A stretch of 64,000 bases of DNA. Origin: an uncultured Chiayiivirga sp. (lineage in GTDB: Bacteria > Pseudomonadota > Gammaproteobacteria > Xanthomonadales > Xanthomonadaceae). Positions 8,405-18,442 of this stretch are shown here, one piece after another. The notes below the pieces were generated by a model. It had not been told where the DNA came from. It worked only from the letters and a program-made list of their open reading frames with translations, and did no database searches. A program made the position numbers and the translations under genes. The stretch spans positions 43,520 to 107,519 of the forward strand of contig CAKSZJ010000008.1 in assembly GCA_934525595.1 (NCBI GenBank). The letters run 5' to 3'. Position 1 is the stretch's first letter, and every line of letters begins with the position of its first letter.

Positions 8405-9856
8405 ATGAGACGACCCGAGGCCATGCCCGCCGCGGCGACCGCAGGAAGCCGCCGCTCCGGCTCATCTCAACTGCGGCGAAGCGAAGTCGCGGATGACGGA
8501 GGCGTCCTGATTCTGGCACTGCTCGTCCTGACCCTGTGTTTCGCCACCGGCGGCAGTTCGACACAAACGGGGCTGGGGATCATGCTGGCCGAATTGCTGG
8601 CCCTGCCGCTACTGGCATATGCACTGTGGCGCGTCTGGCAACGGCAGCGGATGGCGCGCGCGCGCTGGGCGCTGATCGTGGCGCTGGCGATCGCATGCCT
8701 GCCGTTGCTGCAGCTTTTTCCCCTGCCGGAAAGCCTGTGGCACCTGTCGCCGGCCCGCGTGGCCCTGCGCGAGGATCTTGCCGCCTTCGGCGTTCATGAT
8801 CCCATTCTGCGTTGGTCCCTGACGCCGGCGGCCACCGAACGCAATTTTTACGCGCTGCTGCCGGCCATCGCCCTGTTCCTTGTCCCCTTGGCCATCCGGC
8901 GACAGTCGTGGCAGACGCTGTTGAGGTGGATCGTCGGGCTGGCGATTTTCACCCTGCTGCTGGCCTTCGTGCAGCTTGGCATGCCGCAGGACAGCTTCGT
9001 CAACCCGTTCCCGGAGTACGAACCAAGCCTGAGCGGGGTGTTCGCCAACAAAAATCATCAGGCGAGCGCCCTGGCTATCGGCCTGGTACTGGCGCTGGCG
9101 CTGCTGCTTGAGGCGTACCGGGATTCTGGAAGGCACGACCGATCGCATACCAAACAGTTGCTGTATGCGGCCCTGGTGGTGCTGCTGGTCCTGGTCCTTC
9201 CGCTGGTCAAATCGCGCGCCGGAATGCTCATCTCGATGGTTGCCTGCGGCATGCTCCTGCTAACGTCCGGACTGCTGTCGCCGGAGCGATGGCGGGCCAG
9301 CCGCGCGGCACGCGTTCTGGCTGTCCTGGCCATCGCGGTACTGGCGGTCGGCACTTGGGGTGCATTCGCCTGGATGCAAAGCGAGGCCGAACTGGACAGT
9401 TCGCGCTGGGACATGTTCACCACAACCCTGCGCCTGGGGTTCGTCAATGCCCCGTTCGGCAGCGGCTTCGGCAGCTTCGTGCCGATGTTCGAACAGGCTA
9501 CCGGTGGTTCCTTGATGCGCAGCGGCTATATCAACAATGCCCACAATGAATACGTGCAGTGGTGGTTTGAAGGCGGGGTGGCAGCGGTAGCAGCAATGCT
9601 GGCCGCCTTGTCGGTGCTGCTGACGGCTGTACGCCGCCTGCTGCAGCGACCGGAAAGTTCGAGCACGCGCCGCACCGGCATCGCAGCCGCCTGTGCCCTG
9701 CTGGTGCTGTTGCTGCATTCCACGGTCGACTACCCCATGCGCGCGCCCGCGCTGATGGCGGTGGCCGGTCTGCTGGCCGGGATCGTCGTGGCCACGGCCC
9801 TGCCGGAACAAAAGCAAATCGCGGCTGGCGCATCCGCCCCGCCTTTTTTGTCATGA
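8405..9856 (+). CDS. O-antigen ligase / Wzy-type polymerase family membrane protein
   Basis: 483 residues, multi-spanning (about 10-12 helices starting at about residue 37, VLILALLVLTLCFATGG). It has a large periplasmic loop carrying GSGFGSFVPMFE and YINNAHNEYVQWWFEGG, the Wzy_C-type signature with the NNAHNEY segment, preceded by the NKNHQASAL region. Such proteins join lipid-linked glycans, either polymerising repeat units or ligating them. In a locus with Wza- and Wzc-like partners, polymerase is the likelier role. The ATG at 8405 was chosen because GAGGTGG precedes it. The first 36 residues are a basic, Ala-rich cytoplasmic tail. Confidence 0.88.
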   Translation: MRRPEAMPAAATAGSRRSGSSQLRRSEVADDGGVLILALLVLTLCFATGGSSTQTGLGIMLAELLALPLLAYALWRVWQRQRMARARWALIVALAIACLPLLQLFPLPESLWHLSPARVALREDLAAFGVHDPILRWSLTPAATERNFYALLPAIALFLVPLAIRRQSWQTLLRWIVGLAIFTLLLAFVQLGMPQDSFVNPFPEYEPSLSGVFANKNHQASALAIGLVLALALLLEAYRDSGRHDRSHTKQLLYAALVVLLVLVLPLVKSRAGMLISMVACGMLLLTSGLLSPERWRASRAARVLAVLAIAVLAVGTWGAFAWMQSEAELDSSRWDMFTTTLRLGFVNAPFGSGFGSFVPMFEQATGGSLMRSGYINNAHNEYVQWWFEGGVAAVAAMLAALSVLLTAVRRLLQRPESSSTRRTGIAAACALLVLLLHSTVDYPMRAPALMAVAGLLAGIVVATALPEQKQIAAGASAPPFLS

Positions 9857-9910
9857 CGCGACGGTCTTCCCTCGACGAAACCGGCTCGCGTCGAATCAAA
9901 TCGAGCCAAT

Positions 9911-11023
9911 TCAGCGCCGCAGCGCTGACCGCAGGCGTCTGAGCAGGGCGCAGAAAAGGCCGGTGTCGGCACCATAGCGCGCGCGCAAGTGCGCCCGGTC
10001 GGGCATCAGTCGCTGACGCAGCCAGTCGAGCTTCAGACCCAGCGTCGGATAGGCGGCCAAACTCATGCGCTGCACGTACCACCACTGGTCCAGGCGATCA
10101 ATGTCCATGGGCTCGCTCGCTGCGGCGCGCATCAAGCGAACCCGCGTGGCGTCGGGCATGACCGCGCCAAACCGGGCGGCCGCGGCCGCGGCACCGTCCA
10201 GAGAGGCACCGGCAAGCCCGCGCTCGCACGCCATCCCCGCCAGCACATCCCAGTCGTCGGAAGCAAACAGCCGCCCCAGCAGATCCAGGTCGTAGATCCA
10301 TTTGAGCGTATCAGGAACACCGTTGGCCCGATTCTGCAGACGGTGCATGCAGGCGTGCAACCAGGCATGTACAGGCATCAGACCGCGGGCACCGTCAGCC
10401 AGCGTTGGCAGCGCGATGGCTCCGGCTTCCAACTCATCCCAATCGAAGCGGAATGCGAACATCGGCGTGCTGGAAAGTCGCCAGTGCAGGTCCACTTCGA
10501 GTCGGGACGCCCCTTCAGCCGCATATTCCAGGGTGAGTTCGAAGCTGACCAGATCGCCAGGCAAGGCCCCCGTGGACGGCCGATAGCCCATGTCTGCCAG
10601 GATCACCGCGGCGCGATCCACCTCGGCGCGAGAGCGCAACAGCAGGTCGATGTCGCCACAGTTTCGCTGCCAGGGGTCGCCATAGGCCCAGTAAGCCAGA
10701 GCCGAGCCCTTGAGCAGCAGCACCGGCAACTGCGCGGCAGCCAGCCGCGCCAGAAGGCGGCGACCGTGACTTTCCAGATACAGACTGCGGGCCACCTCCG
10801 GCTGTGCGGCCCTAGCCACGGCCTCGCGCACCGCGGCCGGCACGAGATCAACCATCGCCGGCTCGGCCAGGCGTGCATGCAGCAGGCCCACCACGCCCTC
10901 GTGCCGGGCTACGTTGACCAGCCGCCCCGCATCCCACGAATCGCTCTCGCCAGGCAGCGATGCCGGGGTGGTGAGCAGGCCAATCAATAGGCCGCGGCTG
11001 TACTGGAGATCGGACGCGTCCAC
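9911..11023 (-). CDS. Nucleotidyltransferase-like protein (NTP_transf_5 family)
   Basis: 370 residues from a GTG start. It has the family core LPVLLLKGSALAYWAYGDP followed by GDIDLLLR, the nucleotidyltransferase GxxDxD-type metal motif, and later LEVDLHWRLSS. This family of uncharacterised nucleotidyltransferases is found near exopolysaccharide clusters and in some lasso-peptide clusters. The substrate is unknown; transfer of a nucleotide to a glycan, lipid or peptide is possible. It runs opposite to its neighbours, with only 54 bases to the stop of the ligase gene and 38 bases to the VanZ-like gene, so it has its own promoter. Confidence 0.82.
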   Translation of the reverse strand: MDASDLQYSRGLLIGLLTTPASLPGESDSWDAGRLVNVARHEGVVGLLHARLAEPAMVDLVPAAVREAVARAAQPEVARSLYLESHGRRLLARLAAAQLPVLLLKGSALAYWAYGDPWQRNCGDIDLLLRSRAEVDRAAVILADMGYRPSTGALPGDLVSFELTLEYAAEGASRLEVDLHWRLSSTPMFAFRFDWDELEAGAIALPTLADGARGLMPVHAWLHACMHRLQNRANGVPDTLKWIYDLDLLGRLFASDDWDVLAGMACERGLAGASLDGAAAAAARFGAVMPDATRVRLMRAAASEPMDIDRLDQWWYVQRMSLAAYPTLGLKLDWLRQRLMPDRAHLRARYGADTGLFCALLRRLRSALRR

Positions 11024-11061
11024 GTGGGGCGATCATAGGACAGGCTCGACCCGCGGGTATC

Positions 11062-11622
11062 ATGCAGGCCCACGCATCGGCTGCTGCGATCCGAACTGCT
11101 ACATCGATGGCGACCAGAGCACGAATGAGGGAACGGCACTTGCTGAACAAGACGGCGCTATCGGTCAGGAGGATGGCATGGGTGGTGCTGCTGGGCAGCG
11201 CCTTTTCTTTTTCCGTCGGAATGCTGTTGCCGGCACCGGCAATCGGCCGACTGCGACTCCGCATGCCGGTCCTGACTCAGGCATGGGATACGCTCAATGC
11301 CGCTTTTCCGGCCCTGAATCCCCTGCATGTGCTCTGGTACGCCTGGATCGCGCTGCTGTGGTGGCTTGTTACCCGACGTCAATACCGTTGGGGCGGCGCG
11401 TTGCTGCTGGTGGGCATGAGCGTGCTGGGCGAAGTTCTGCAACTGTGGGTGCCGGGGCGCAATGCACGGATTGCCGACGCGTTGAACGACATGCTCGGCA
11501 TCGGTATCGGCATCGCGCTGGGGGCGTTGATCCTGAGGCTTGCACACGGGCACCAGCGCGGGCTCTTGCAAGGCCGGAAACTGGCGGACAGCGCGTCGAG
11601 GCGGCCCGAAGAGCAGTCATGA
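11062..11622 (+). CDS. VanZ-like membrane protein
   Basis: Up to 186 residues. Four hydrophobic segments are visible (about 38-58, 88-106, 112-130 and 150-168), with the family segment GEVLQLWVPGRNARIADALNDMLG before the last helix. VanZ-like proteins are small membrane proteins often found in exopolysaccharide loci; the molecular role is unknown. The start is uncertain: ATGs at 11062, 11107 and 11125, and a TTG at 11140 after GAGGGA, are all in frame. The stop overlaps the start of the ABC exporter (ATGA), so the two are cotranscribed. Confidence 0.8.
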   Translation: MQAHASAAAIRTATSMATRARMRERHLLNKTALSVRRMAWVVLLGSAFSFSVGMLLPAPAIGRLRLRMPVLTQAWDTLNAAFPALNPLHVLWYAWIALLWWLVTRRQYRWGGALLLVGMSVLGEVLQLWVPGRNARIADALNDMLGIGIGIALGALILRLAHGHQRGLLQGRKLADSASRRPEEQS

Positions 11623-13322
11623 CCAGACCCGCCGATCGTGACTCACCGCAAGGTGGCGATAACCAAGTGGTGCGACAGTGCGAGCTGTCGTTCCTGATTG
11701 GCCTGCTGCGGCCGCACCGCGGCCCCCTGGTCCTGACCCTCGTCCTGCTGCTGCTGCAGAGCCTGATCGCTCTGGCCCATCCCTGGCTGGCGGGGCGCTT
11801 TGCCGCTGCGGTCCTGCTCAATGCCCCGGTACACGGCCTGATGTGGGCGTGGTTCGCATTGATCGGAGCGCAAAGCGCGCTGGCATGGTCCACCAGCGTG
11901 CGGCTGCAGGCGACCACAGCCTCGCTGGTTGCCGAGATTGGGGTACGGGCGTTCGACCATCTGCAGTCCCTGCCGCTGGCCTGGCATCAAGATCGGCAGC
12001 ACGGCGACGTACTCGCTCTGTTGACCCAGGACGTGAACCGCCTGGGGCAGTTCCTGGTGGCGGCCCTGTCGCCACTGCTGCCGCAACTGCTGATCTGCGC
12101 GGGGGCACTGCTGATGATGTTCTGGCTTGCACCCTGGTTCGCGCTGGCAGCCGCCGTGCTGGTGCCGGCGGTATTCCTCGGGATGCGCCTGGCCGGGCGC
12201 CGCCTGCGCCCGCTGGGACAGCGCATGACCCAAGGCTTCGCCATCAAGAGCGCCATCGCCGGGCAAAGCCTGACCATGCTCCCGGTGATCAAGGCCTATG
12301 CGGCAGAAGAATTCGAATCCGCACGGTTTCGCGCAGAAAGCGTCAGTCTGCGCGAAACCCAGGTTACCCTAGCCCGCCGCAGCGGCCTTGTCACACCTCT
12401 AGTACGGCTGGCATCGGCGGCCGCCATCTTGCTGCTGCTGGCGCTGGCCGGACGCGCCGTAGCATCGGGCACGCTCACTCCGGATGCGCTGGTGAGCCTG
12501 CTGCTGTACGGCCTGCTGCTGACCCAACCAATCAGCGCACTGGCGGGCGTCTACGGGCAGGTGCAGGTGGCACGCGGCAGCGCCCAGCGGCTGCTCGACC
12601 TGTTCGATCAGGCACCGGAACCCGATGATGGCGACTGGGCTCCTGCCACGGTGCGCGGAGATATCGCGTTCGAACACGTCAGCTTTCACCATCAGGGGCG
12701 CAAGCGCGTGCTCGACGGCCTGAACCTGCACGTCCACGCGGGCGAGACGGTCGCAATCACCGGGATCAACGGTTCTGGCAAGAGCACCCTGATCCATCTG
12801 CTGATGCGCTTCGCCGACCCCGAGGCCGGGCGCATCCTGCTGGACGGTCGCGACCTGCGCGCATATCGACTGCACAACCTGCGTCGTCATATCGGCCTGG
12901 TCTCACAAACGGTACTGCTGTTCGACGCTGGCGCGGGTGACAACATCGCCTGGGCGCGTCCGGATGCCAGCCAGGCGGACATCGAGGCCGCCGCCCGCCT
13001 TGCGCAGGCGCATGAATTCATCCAGGCACTCCCCCAAGGTTATGCAACTCGCGTGGGTGACCGTGGCGTCAGGCTGTCCGGCGGCCAGCAGCAACGCATC
13101 GCTCTCGCGCGTGCCCTGCTCAAGAACCCGACGATCCTGGTTCTGGACGAGGCCACGGCCATGTTCGACCCCGAGGCCGAGCGCGCCTTCGTGTGCGCCT
13201 GCCGCGCCCATCAGCATCAACGTACCGTCCTGCTGATGACCCATCGGCCGGCCAGTCTGGCTCTGGCCGATCGTGTGCTGCGGATGGAGCACGGGCAGCT
13301 GTTGCCGGTCAGTGCCCCGTAG
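11619..13322 (+). CDS. ABC exporter, fused membrane and ATPase domains
   Basis: 567 residues. A six-helix type IV exporter membrane domain (about 25-310) is followed by one ATPase: Walker [10 protein letters not shown] (about 383), Q-loop VSQT, signature LSGGQQQR (about 487), Walker B ILVLDEAT (about 507) and H-loop MTHR. The D-loop reads AMFD instead of the usual SALD. There is no N-terminal peptidase domain. Half-transporters of this class export lipids, peptides or lipid-linked glycans as dimers. The 4-base overlap with the VanZ-like gene argues for a shared job, possibly export of the product of the adenylating and nucleotidyltransferase genes of this island. Confidence 0.9.
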   Translation: MTRPADRDSPQGGDNQVVRQCELSFLIGLLRPHRGPLVLTLVLLLLQSLIALAHPWLAGRFAAAVLLNAPVHGLMWAWFALIGAQSALAWSTSVRLQATTASLVAEIGVRAFDHLQSLPLAWHQDRQHGDVLALLTQDVNRLGQFLVAALSPLLPQLLICAGALLMMFWLAPWFALAAAVLVPAVFLGMRLAGRRLRPLGQRMTQGFAIKSAIAGQSLTMLPVIKAYAAEEFESARFRAESVSLRETQVTLARRSGLVTPLVRLASAAAILLLLALAGRAVASGTLTPDALVSLLLYGLLLTQPISALAGVYGQVQVARGSAQRLLDLFDQAPEPDDGDWAPATVRGDIAFEHVSFHHQGRKRVLDGLNLHVHAGETVAITGINGSGKSTLIHLLMRFADPEAGRILLDGRDLRAYRLHNLRRHIGLVSQTVLLFDAGAGDNIAWARPDASQADIEAAARLAQAHEFIQALPQGYATRVGDRGVRLSGGQQQRIALARALLKNPTILVLDEATAMFDPEAERAFVCACRAHQHQRTVLLMTHRPASLALADRVLRMEHGQLLPVSAP

Positions 13323-13576
13323 CATTCACGCCCTCCCCCTGCCTGCACGCCGACGCCCCGCGAATGGAGCGGCTGCAGCTCTGGGGAAGATGGGGCTTTC
13401 TTCAGGTCTGCAGTTGCTCGCGACATTCCCGGCATCAGGCCACCGCTGAACCGACCCAAGCAAGCAGAGGACATCGGCACTCCCGCTTGATGCGCCCGGC
13501 CAAGGCATATCGGAGCCTCCCCCGCCGTCCTCGCACACCACCGTACCGGTTCATGGTGGCGCTCTGCCGGGCGCAC

Positions 13577-13604
13577 AAAAAAAGCGCGGATGAATCATCC
13601 GCGC
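13577..13604 (-). terminator. Terminator of the Ala/Lys-repeat protein gene
   Basis: On the minus strand GCGCGGATG and CATCCGCGC (13596-13604 and 13584-13592) form a 9-bp stem with a 3-base loop, followed by seven T (complement of A13577-13583). It lies about 60 bases after the stop of the gene at 13666. The preceding 250 bases (13323-13576), after the ABC exporter, hold no gene I can support. Confidence 0.8.
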
Positions 13605-13665
13605 CTTTCGGGCCGTCCCTGGCCTCGACGCAACAGGGCCTGTCGACAGCGCCCCCGTCAACCCA

Positions 13666-14040
13666 TCAAAGCGCCGGCGCCACCGGTGCCGGCGGCAGGG
13701 TGCCGGACGGCTTCTTGGCGGCAGGCTTCTTGGCGGGGGCCTTCTTGGCCGGAGCCTTCTTCGCGGCGGCCTTCTTGGCCGGAGCCTTCTTCACCGCCGC
13801 CTTCTTGGCCGGAGCCTTCTTCACCGCCGCCTTCTTGGCCGGAGCCTTCTTCACCGCCGCCTTCTTGGCCGGGGCCTTCTTCACCGCCGCCTTCTTGGCC
13901 GGAGCCTTCTTCACCGCCGCCTTCTTGGCCGGGGCCTTCTTCACCGCCGCCTTCTTGGCCGGAGCCTTCTTCACCGCCGCCTTCTTGGCCGGAGCCTTCT
14001 TGGCAGCCGCCTTCTTCGCTGCAGGTTTCTTCGTTGCCAT
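13666..14040 (-). CDS. Histone-H1-tail-like Ala/Lys/Pro repeat protein
   Basis: 124 residues, almost only Lys, Ala, Pro and Val. After [13 protein letters not shown] come eight 10-residue units, seven [10 protein letters not shown] and one [10 protein letters not shown], then [20 protein letters not shown] and a neutral [11 protein letters not shown] end. Such extremely basic proteins bind DNA non-specifically, like eukaryotic H1 tails and the AlgP/Hc-type proteins of other bacteria. No globular domain is present. GAGGAG stands about 10 bases before the ATG. The unit number is likely to vary between strains because the coding DNA is a near-perfect tandem repeat. Confidence 0.88.
   Translation of the reverse strand: MATKKPAAKKAAAKKAPAKKAAVKKAPAKKAAVKKAPAKKAAVKKAPAKKAAVKKAPAKKAAVKKAPAKKAAVKKAPAKKAAVKKAPAKKAAAKKAPAKKAPAKKPAAKKPSGTLPPAPVAPAL
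13762..14001 (-). repeat. 30-bp coding tandem repeat, 8 units
   Basis: Eight consecutive 30-bp units within the Ala/Lys gene. The units are nearly identical; visible differences include a silent GCT/GCC change in two units and GTG to GCN in the last one. The repeats are directly adjacent without spacers, so this is not a CRISPR. Slippage would add or remove 10 residues without breaking the frame. Confidence 0.9.
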
Positions 14041-14128
14041 CTTCAGGTTCTCCTCGTCAGTGGATCGATCTTCGTTGGTGGATCGTCAATTACCCGGTGG
14101 GTGAGGCGGCGTTCGCCGCATACAACAA

Positions 14129-14154
14129 CGCCCGCATCCAGACGCATGCGGGCG
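14129..14154 (-). other. Leader hairpin, possible attenuator, upstream of the Ala/Lys gene
   Basis: A 9-bp inverted repeat (CGCCCGCAT / ATGCGGGCG) with an 8-base loop. On the minus strand it is followed by TTGTTGT, a poor but possible termination tract. It sits about 90 bases before the ATG at 14040, inside the leader expected from the promoter at 14318-14346. A partial terminator or a stabilising leader structure are both possible. Confidence 0.4.
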
Positions 14155-14317
14155 TAGTGTCTTGGTTCTTCAGAACGGTCGTGCGAACGAGCTTGAGCTT
14201 GGCTGCAGGGAAAGATGCCGAGAACCGCGAATCGCGGCGTAAAGGAATCGACCTGTCGATGCTTCCGCTGTGCTGTGGTTCCACTCAACGCCGCGCCTGA
14301 AGTGCAAGGTTGCGCGA

Positions 14318-14346
14318 AACCTAAGCATCAACAACGAGACTGTCAA
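14318..14346 (-). promoter_or_regulatory. Promoter driving the Ala/Lys gene through a ~270-base leader
   Basis: Minus strand: a perfect TTGACA (14346-14341), a 17-base spacer, then TAGGTT (14323-14318). Transcription would begin near 14311, leaving about 270 bases before the ATG at 14040. The stretch 14041-14788 (748 bases) has no convincing gene. It is notable for alternating purine-pyrimidine runs (GCGCACGCGC, GTGTGCGTGC types) between about 14540 and 14710. Confidence 0.5.
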
Positions 14347-14738
14347 CAAGAAGATGTACCTCGCCACGCACGCGCTGTCCTGGATGTGTTTTTCACGGGG
14401 CGAAAAGCACGCGCTGTTCGATGCCAGGACGCAGCGCATGCGGCTGCGAAACAGCGTGCGACGATGCCACATCAAACCATGCCGACACACAAACAAACCC
14501 TTGCATGGCGCGGCTCTCACCGCATCACGTCGATGCCGACGCGTTCTTCACCACACCACGCACAGCGCGTGTGCGTGCAGCGCGCATGCACACGTTGCAC
14601 AGCACGCGCACAGCACCATCACGCGAGCATCGGATTCGTCGTGGCTTTCGCATTGCACAAGGCAAAGTGCGCGAAACTTCGCGCGTGTTTGCGCGTGCCC
14701 GCGCACCCGCATCGGATCGTGACCCGTCGCTGCAACGC

Positions 14739-14764
14739 GATCGGCCGCCCGAAGGCGGCCGATC
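14739..14764 (-). terminator. Stable UUCG-loop hairpin downstream of gcvH
   Basis: A perfect 11-bp stem GATCGGCCGCC / GGCGGCCGATC. On the minus strand it is closed by a TTCG tetraloop, one of the most stable RNA loops. It starts 25 bases after the gcvH stop. No T-run follows, so it is more likely a 3'-end stabiliser or a weak terminator than a classical one. Confidence 0.5.
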
Positions 14765-14788
14765 GATCACGCGCCATGAAGACGACGA

Positions 14789-15184
14789 TCAGTGCATGTC
14801 TTCTTCCATCGCCTCGGCATACTCGTCCGGTCCGAGCAGACCATCCAACTGCGCCGCATCGTCAATCTTCAGCGCGAACAGCCAGCCCTCGCCCCAGGGA
14901 TCGGCGTTGATGGTCTCCGGCGCATCGGTCAGCGCCTCGTTGATCGCAATCACGGTGCCGGACACCGGCGCATAGATGTCCGATGCGGCCTTCACCGACT
15001 CGACCACGGCGCAGCCCGCGCCCTGTTCGAAGTGATCGCCCACGGTCGGCAGTTCGACGTAGACCACGTCGCCCAGCTGATCCTGCGCGTGAAAGGAAAT
15101 GCCGACGGTCACGCGACCGCCTTCTTCGAGGCGCGCCCACTCGTGGGAACGCTGGAACTTCAGGTCGCCGGGGATTTCACTCAT
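14789..15184 (-). CDS. gcvH: Glycine cleavage system H protein
   Basis: 131 residues, the normal length. It carries the lipoyl group that shuttles the aminomethyl intermediate between the P, T and L proteins. The lipoylation site is the Lys in VVESVKAASDIYAPVSG, and the flanking SHEWAR and GDVVYVELP blocks are typical. The ATG at 15184 follows a GGAG about 7 bases upstream. The gene lies 80 bases downstream of gcvT on the same strand and is presumably cotranscribed. gcvP is not in the window. Confidence 0.97.
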   Translation of the reverse strand: MSEIPGDLKFQRSHEWARLEEGGRVTVGISFHAQDQLGDVVYVELPTVGDHFEQGAGCAVVESVKAASDIYAPVSGTVIAINEALTDAPETINADPWGEGWLFALKIDDAAQLDGLLGPDEYAEAMEEDMH

Positions 15185-15264
15185 GACTGACTCCGGGGGA
15201 AAGAGGCCGCGTGGCGCGGCGGATGGGAACGCGGGGATTGTACGTGGCACCGATGACGAAGTGC

Positions 15265-16359
<1,095 letters not shown>

Positions 16360-16561
16360 GACGGCCTCGATGGATTGGACGAAGGTCTCATTATCGCAGG
16401 GGACGGGCACGATGATCGTGCGCTGGCCGCGCGCCTTGACGGCATCTCCGGCATATTCGCCCGCGCGTGTCGCGGCCCGTCCGGCGGATGGGCGTGCATC
16501 GGCGGCTGGCATCCCCACCGCACGGCACGCGATGATGCGCCATCGCACCGGATGCCTGCCC

Positions 16562-18442
16562 ATGTCCCAGTCCCAGTTCACCCTGCTGCGCCGCCGCCGA
16601 TTCCTGCCGTTCTTCGTGACGCAGGCGCTGGGCGCGTTCAACGACAACGTGTTCCGCAATGCGCTCATCATCCTGGTGACGTTCCACATCGCCGGACTGA
16701 GCAGCAGCCAGCGGGATCTGTACTCCAACCTTGCCGCCGGCCTGTTCGTGCTGCCGTTCTTCCTGTTCTCGGCCAACGCCGGGCAGTGGGCGGAGAAATA
16801 CGAGAAGTCGCGCACCATCCGCTGGATCAAGCTGGCGGAGATTGGTCTGATGGTTCTGGCGGGCGTGGCGCTGTGGCAGCAGTCGCTGCCGCTGCTGCTG
16901 GGCACGCTGTTCCTGAGCGGAGTGCAAAGCGCGCTGTTCGGGCCGCTGAAGTATTCGATCCTTCCGCAGGCATTACAGCCGTCCGAACTGGTCGGCGGCA
17001 ACGCGCTGGTGGAATCGGGCACCTTCCTGGCGATCCTGCTGGGCACCTTCGCCGGCGGCTGGCTGATGGGCCTGTCGTCCGGCACGCTTTGGGTGGGCAT
17101 GGCGCTGGTCGCCATTGCCATCGCAGGCTGGATGAGTTCACGCGCCATTCCCGCCGCGCCCGCCACCGCGCCCGATCTCAGGCTCAACTGGAATCCGGTC
17201 AGCGAGACCTGGCGCAATGTGATGTTCCTGCGCGACCATCGCGCGGTGCTCAACTCGGTGCTGGGAATCAGCTGGTTCTGGTTCTTCGGCTCGGTGTTCC
17301 TGGCCCAGCTGCCCAACTACACGCGGCTGTATCTGGGCGGCGACCAGAGCGTGGCGCCGCTGGTGCTGATGCTGTTCGCGCTCGGCATCGGTGCAGGCTC
17401 GCTGCTGTGCGAGGTGTTCTCGCGCCGCACCGTGGAAATCGGTCTGGTGCCGCTCGGCGCGCTGGGCATGACCGTGTTCGGCGTCGATCTGTATTTCGCC
17501 CGGCCCGAGATGGCTGCCGTCACCGGCCTGAACTGGCAGGCCTTCCTCGCCGCACCCGGCACCCTGCGCATCTGTTTCGATCTTCTGATGATCGGTGTAT
17601 CGGGGGGCTTCTTCACCGTGCCGCTGTATGCGCTGATCCAGCAGCGCAGCCCGCGCGAGCGGCTCTCGCGCACGATAGCGGCCAACAACATCCTCAACGC
17701 CGCCTTCATGGTGGCCGCCGCGATCCTGGCCATCGCGCTGCTCAACAGTGGCCTCAACGTGCCGCAGCTGCTGCTCGTCGTCGCCGTGCTCAATGCGCTG
17801 GTGGCGATCTACATCTTCGTTCTGGTGCCCGAGTTCATCGCGCGCTTCATCGCGTATCTGGCCGCCAAGGCGCTGTACCGGCTCGACGTCAGGCACATCG
17901 GGCGCGTACCTGTCGAAGGTCCGGCGCTGCTCGTCTGCAACCACGTCAGCTACATGGACGCGATCCTCATTCTCGGCGCGGTGCCGCGTCCGACGCGCTT
18001 CGTCATGTATTACAGGATTTTCGACATCCCCGGCATGAACATCGTGTTCCGCGCCGCCCGCGCCATTCCCATCGCCGGTGTGAAGGAAGATCCCGAACTG
18101 ATGGAGCGCGCCTTCGCACAGATCGACGCCGCGCTGGCCGAGGGTGAGCTGGTCTGCATCTTCCCGGAGGGCAGCCTCACCACGGATGGGGAAATGGCTC
18201 CGTTCCGCAAGGGCGTGGAACGCATCCTCGCCACGCGTCCGGTGCCGGTGGTGCCGATGGCACTGCGCGGCATGTGGGCCAGCATGTGGAGCCGGCGCGA
18301 CTCGCGCCTTCACCGCATGCGCCTGCCGCGTCGCTTCCGGGCGCGCGTGGAGCTGACCGTGGGCGAACCGATCGCAGCGGAACTCGCCAGCGCCGACGCG
18401 CTGGAAGCGCGGGTGCGGGAGCTGCGCGGCGAGGCGCGCTGA
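16562..18442 (+). CDS. LplT-like transporter fused to a 1-acyl-glycerophosphate acyltransferase domain
   Basis: 626 residues. The N-terminal 420 or so form an MFS transporter of the lysophospholipid transporter type ([18 protein letters not shown] near the start, [10 protein letters not shown], about 12 helices). The C-terminal 200 form a PlsC-type acyltransferase with [11 protein letters not shown] (the HX4D motif) and [10 protein letters not shown]. Together they should flip lysophospholipids inward and reacylate them. In E. coli this is done by LplT plus Aas, whose acyl-ACP synthetase domain is absent here, so acyl groups must come from elsewhere. The ATG at 16562 overlaps nothing; a gap of 202 bases separates it from divergent gcvT. 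Confidence 0.9.
   Translation: MSQSQFTLLRRRRFLPFFVTQALGAFNDNVFRNALIILVTFHIAGLSSSQRDLYSNLAAGLFVLPFFLFSANAGQWAEKYEKSRTIRWIKLAEIGLMVLAGVALWQQSLPLLLGTLFLSGVQSALFGPLKYSILPQALQPSELVGGNALVESGTFLAILLGTFAGGWLMGLSSGTLWVGMALVAIAIAGWMSSRAIPAAPATAPDLRLNWNPVSETWRNVMFLRDHRAVLNSVLGISWFWFFGSVFLAQLPNYTRLYLGGDQSVAPLVLMLFALGIGAGSLLCEVFSRRTVEIGLVPLGALGMTVFGVDLYFARPEMAAVTGLNWQAFLAAPGTLRICFDLLMIGVSGGFFTVPLYALIQQRSPRERLSRTIAANNILNAAFMVAAAILAIALLNSGLNVPQLLLVVAVLNALVAIYIFVLVPEFIARFIAYLAAKALYRLDVRHIGRVPVEGPALLVCNHVSYMDAILILGAVPRPTRFVMYYRIFDIPGMNIVFRAARAIPIAGVKEDPELMERAFAQIDAALAEGELVCIFPEGSLTTDGEMAPFRKGVERILATRPVPVVPMALRGMWASMWSRRDSRLHRMRLPRRFRARVELTVGEPIAAELASADALEARVRELRGEAR

Noticed and set aside
13762..14001. 30-bp repeats that could be taken for a CRISPR array
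   Set aside because: Units are directly adjacent without spacers and encode a regular Ala/Lys protein.
14170..14520. A 116-codon minus-strand frame upstream of the Ala/Lys gene
   Set aside because: No ribosome-binding site, atypical composition, and it crosses the predicted promoter.
16360..16561. Glycine riboswitch upstream of gcvT
   Set aside because: No match to the conserved core elements on the minus strand.
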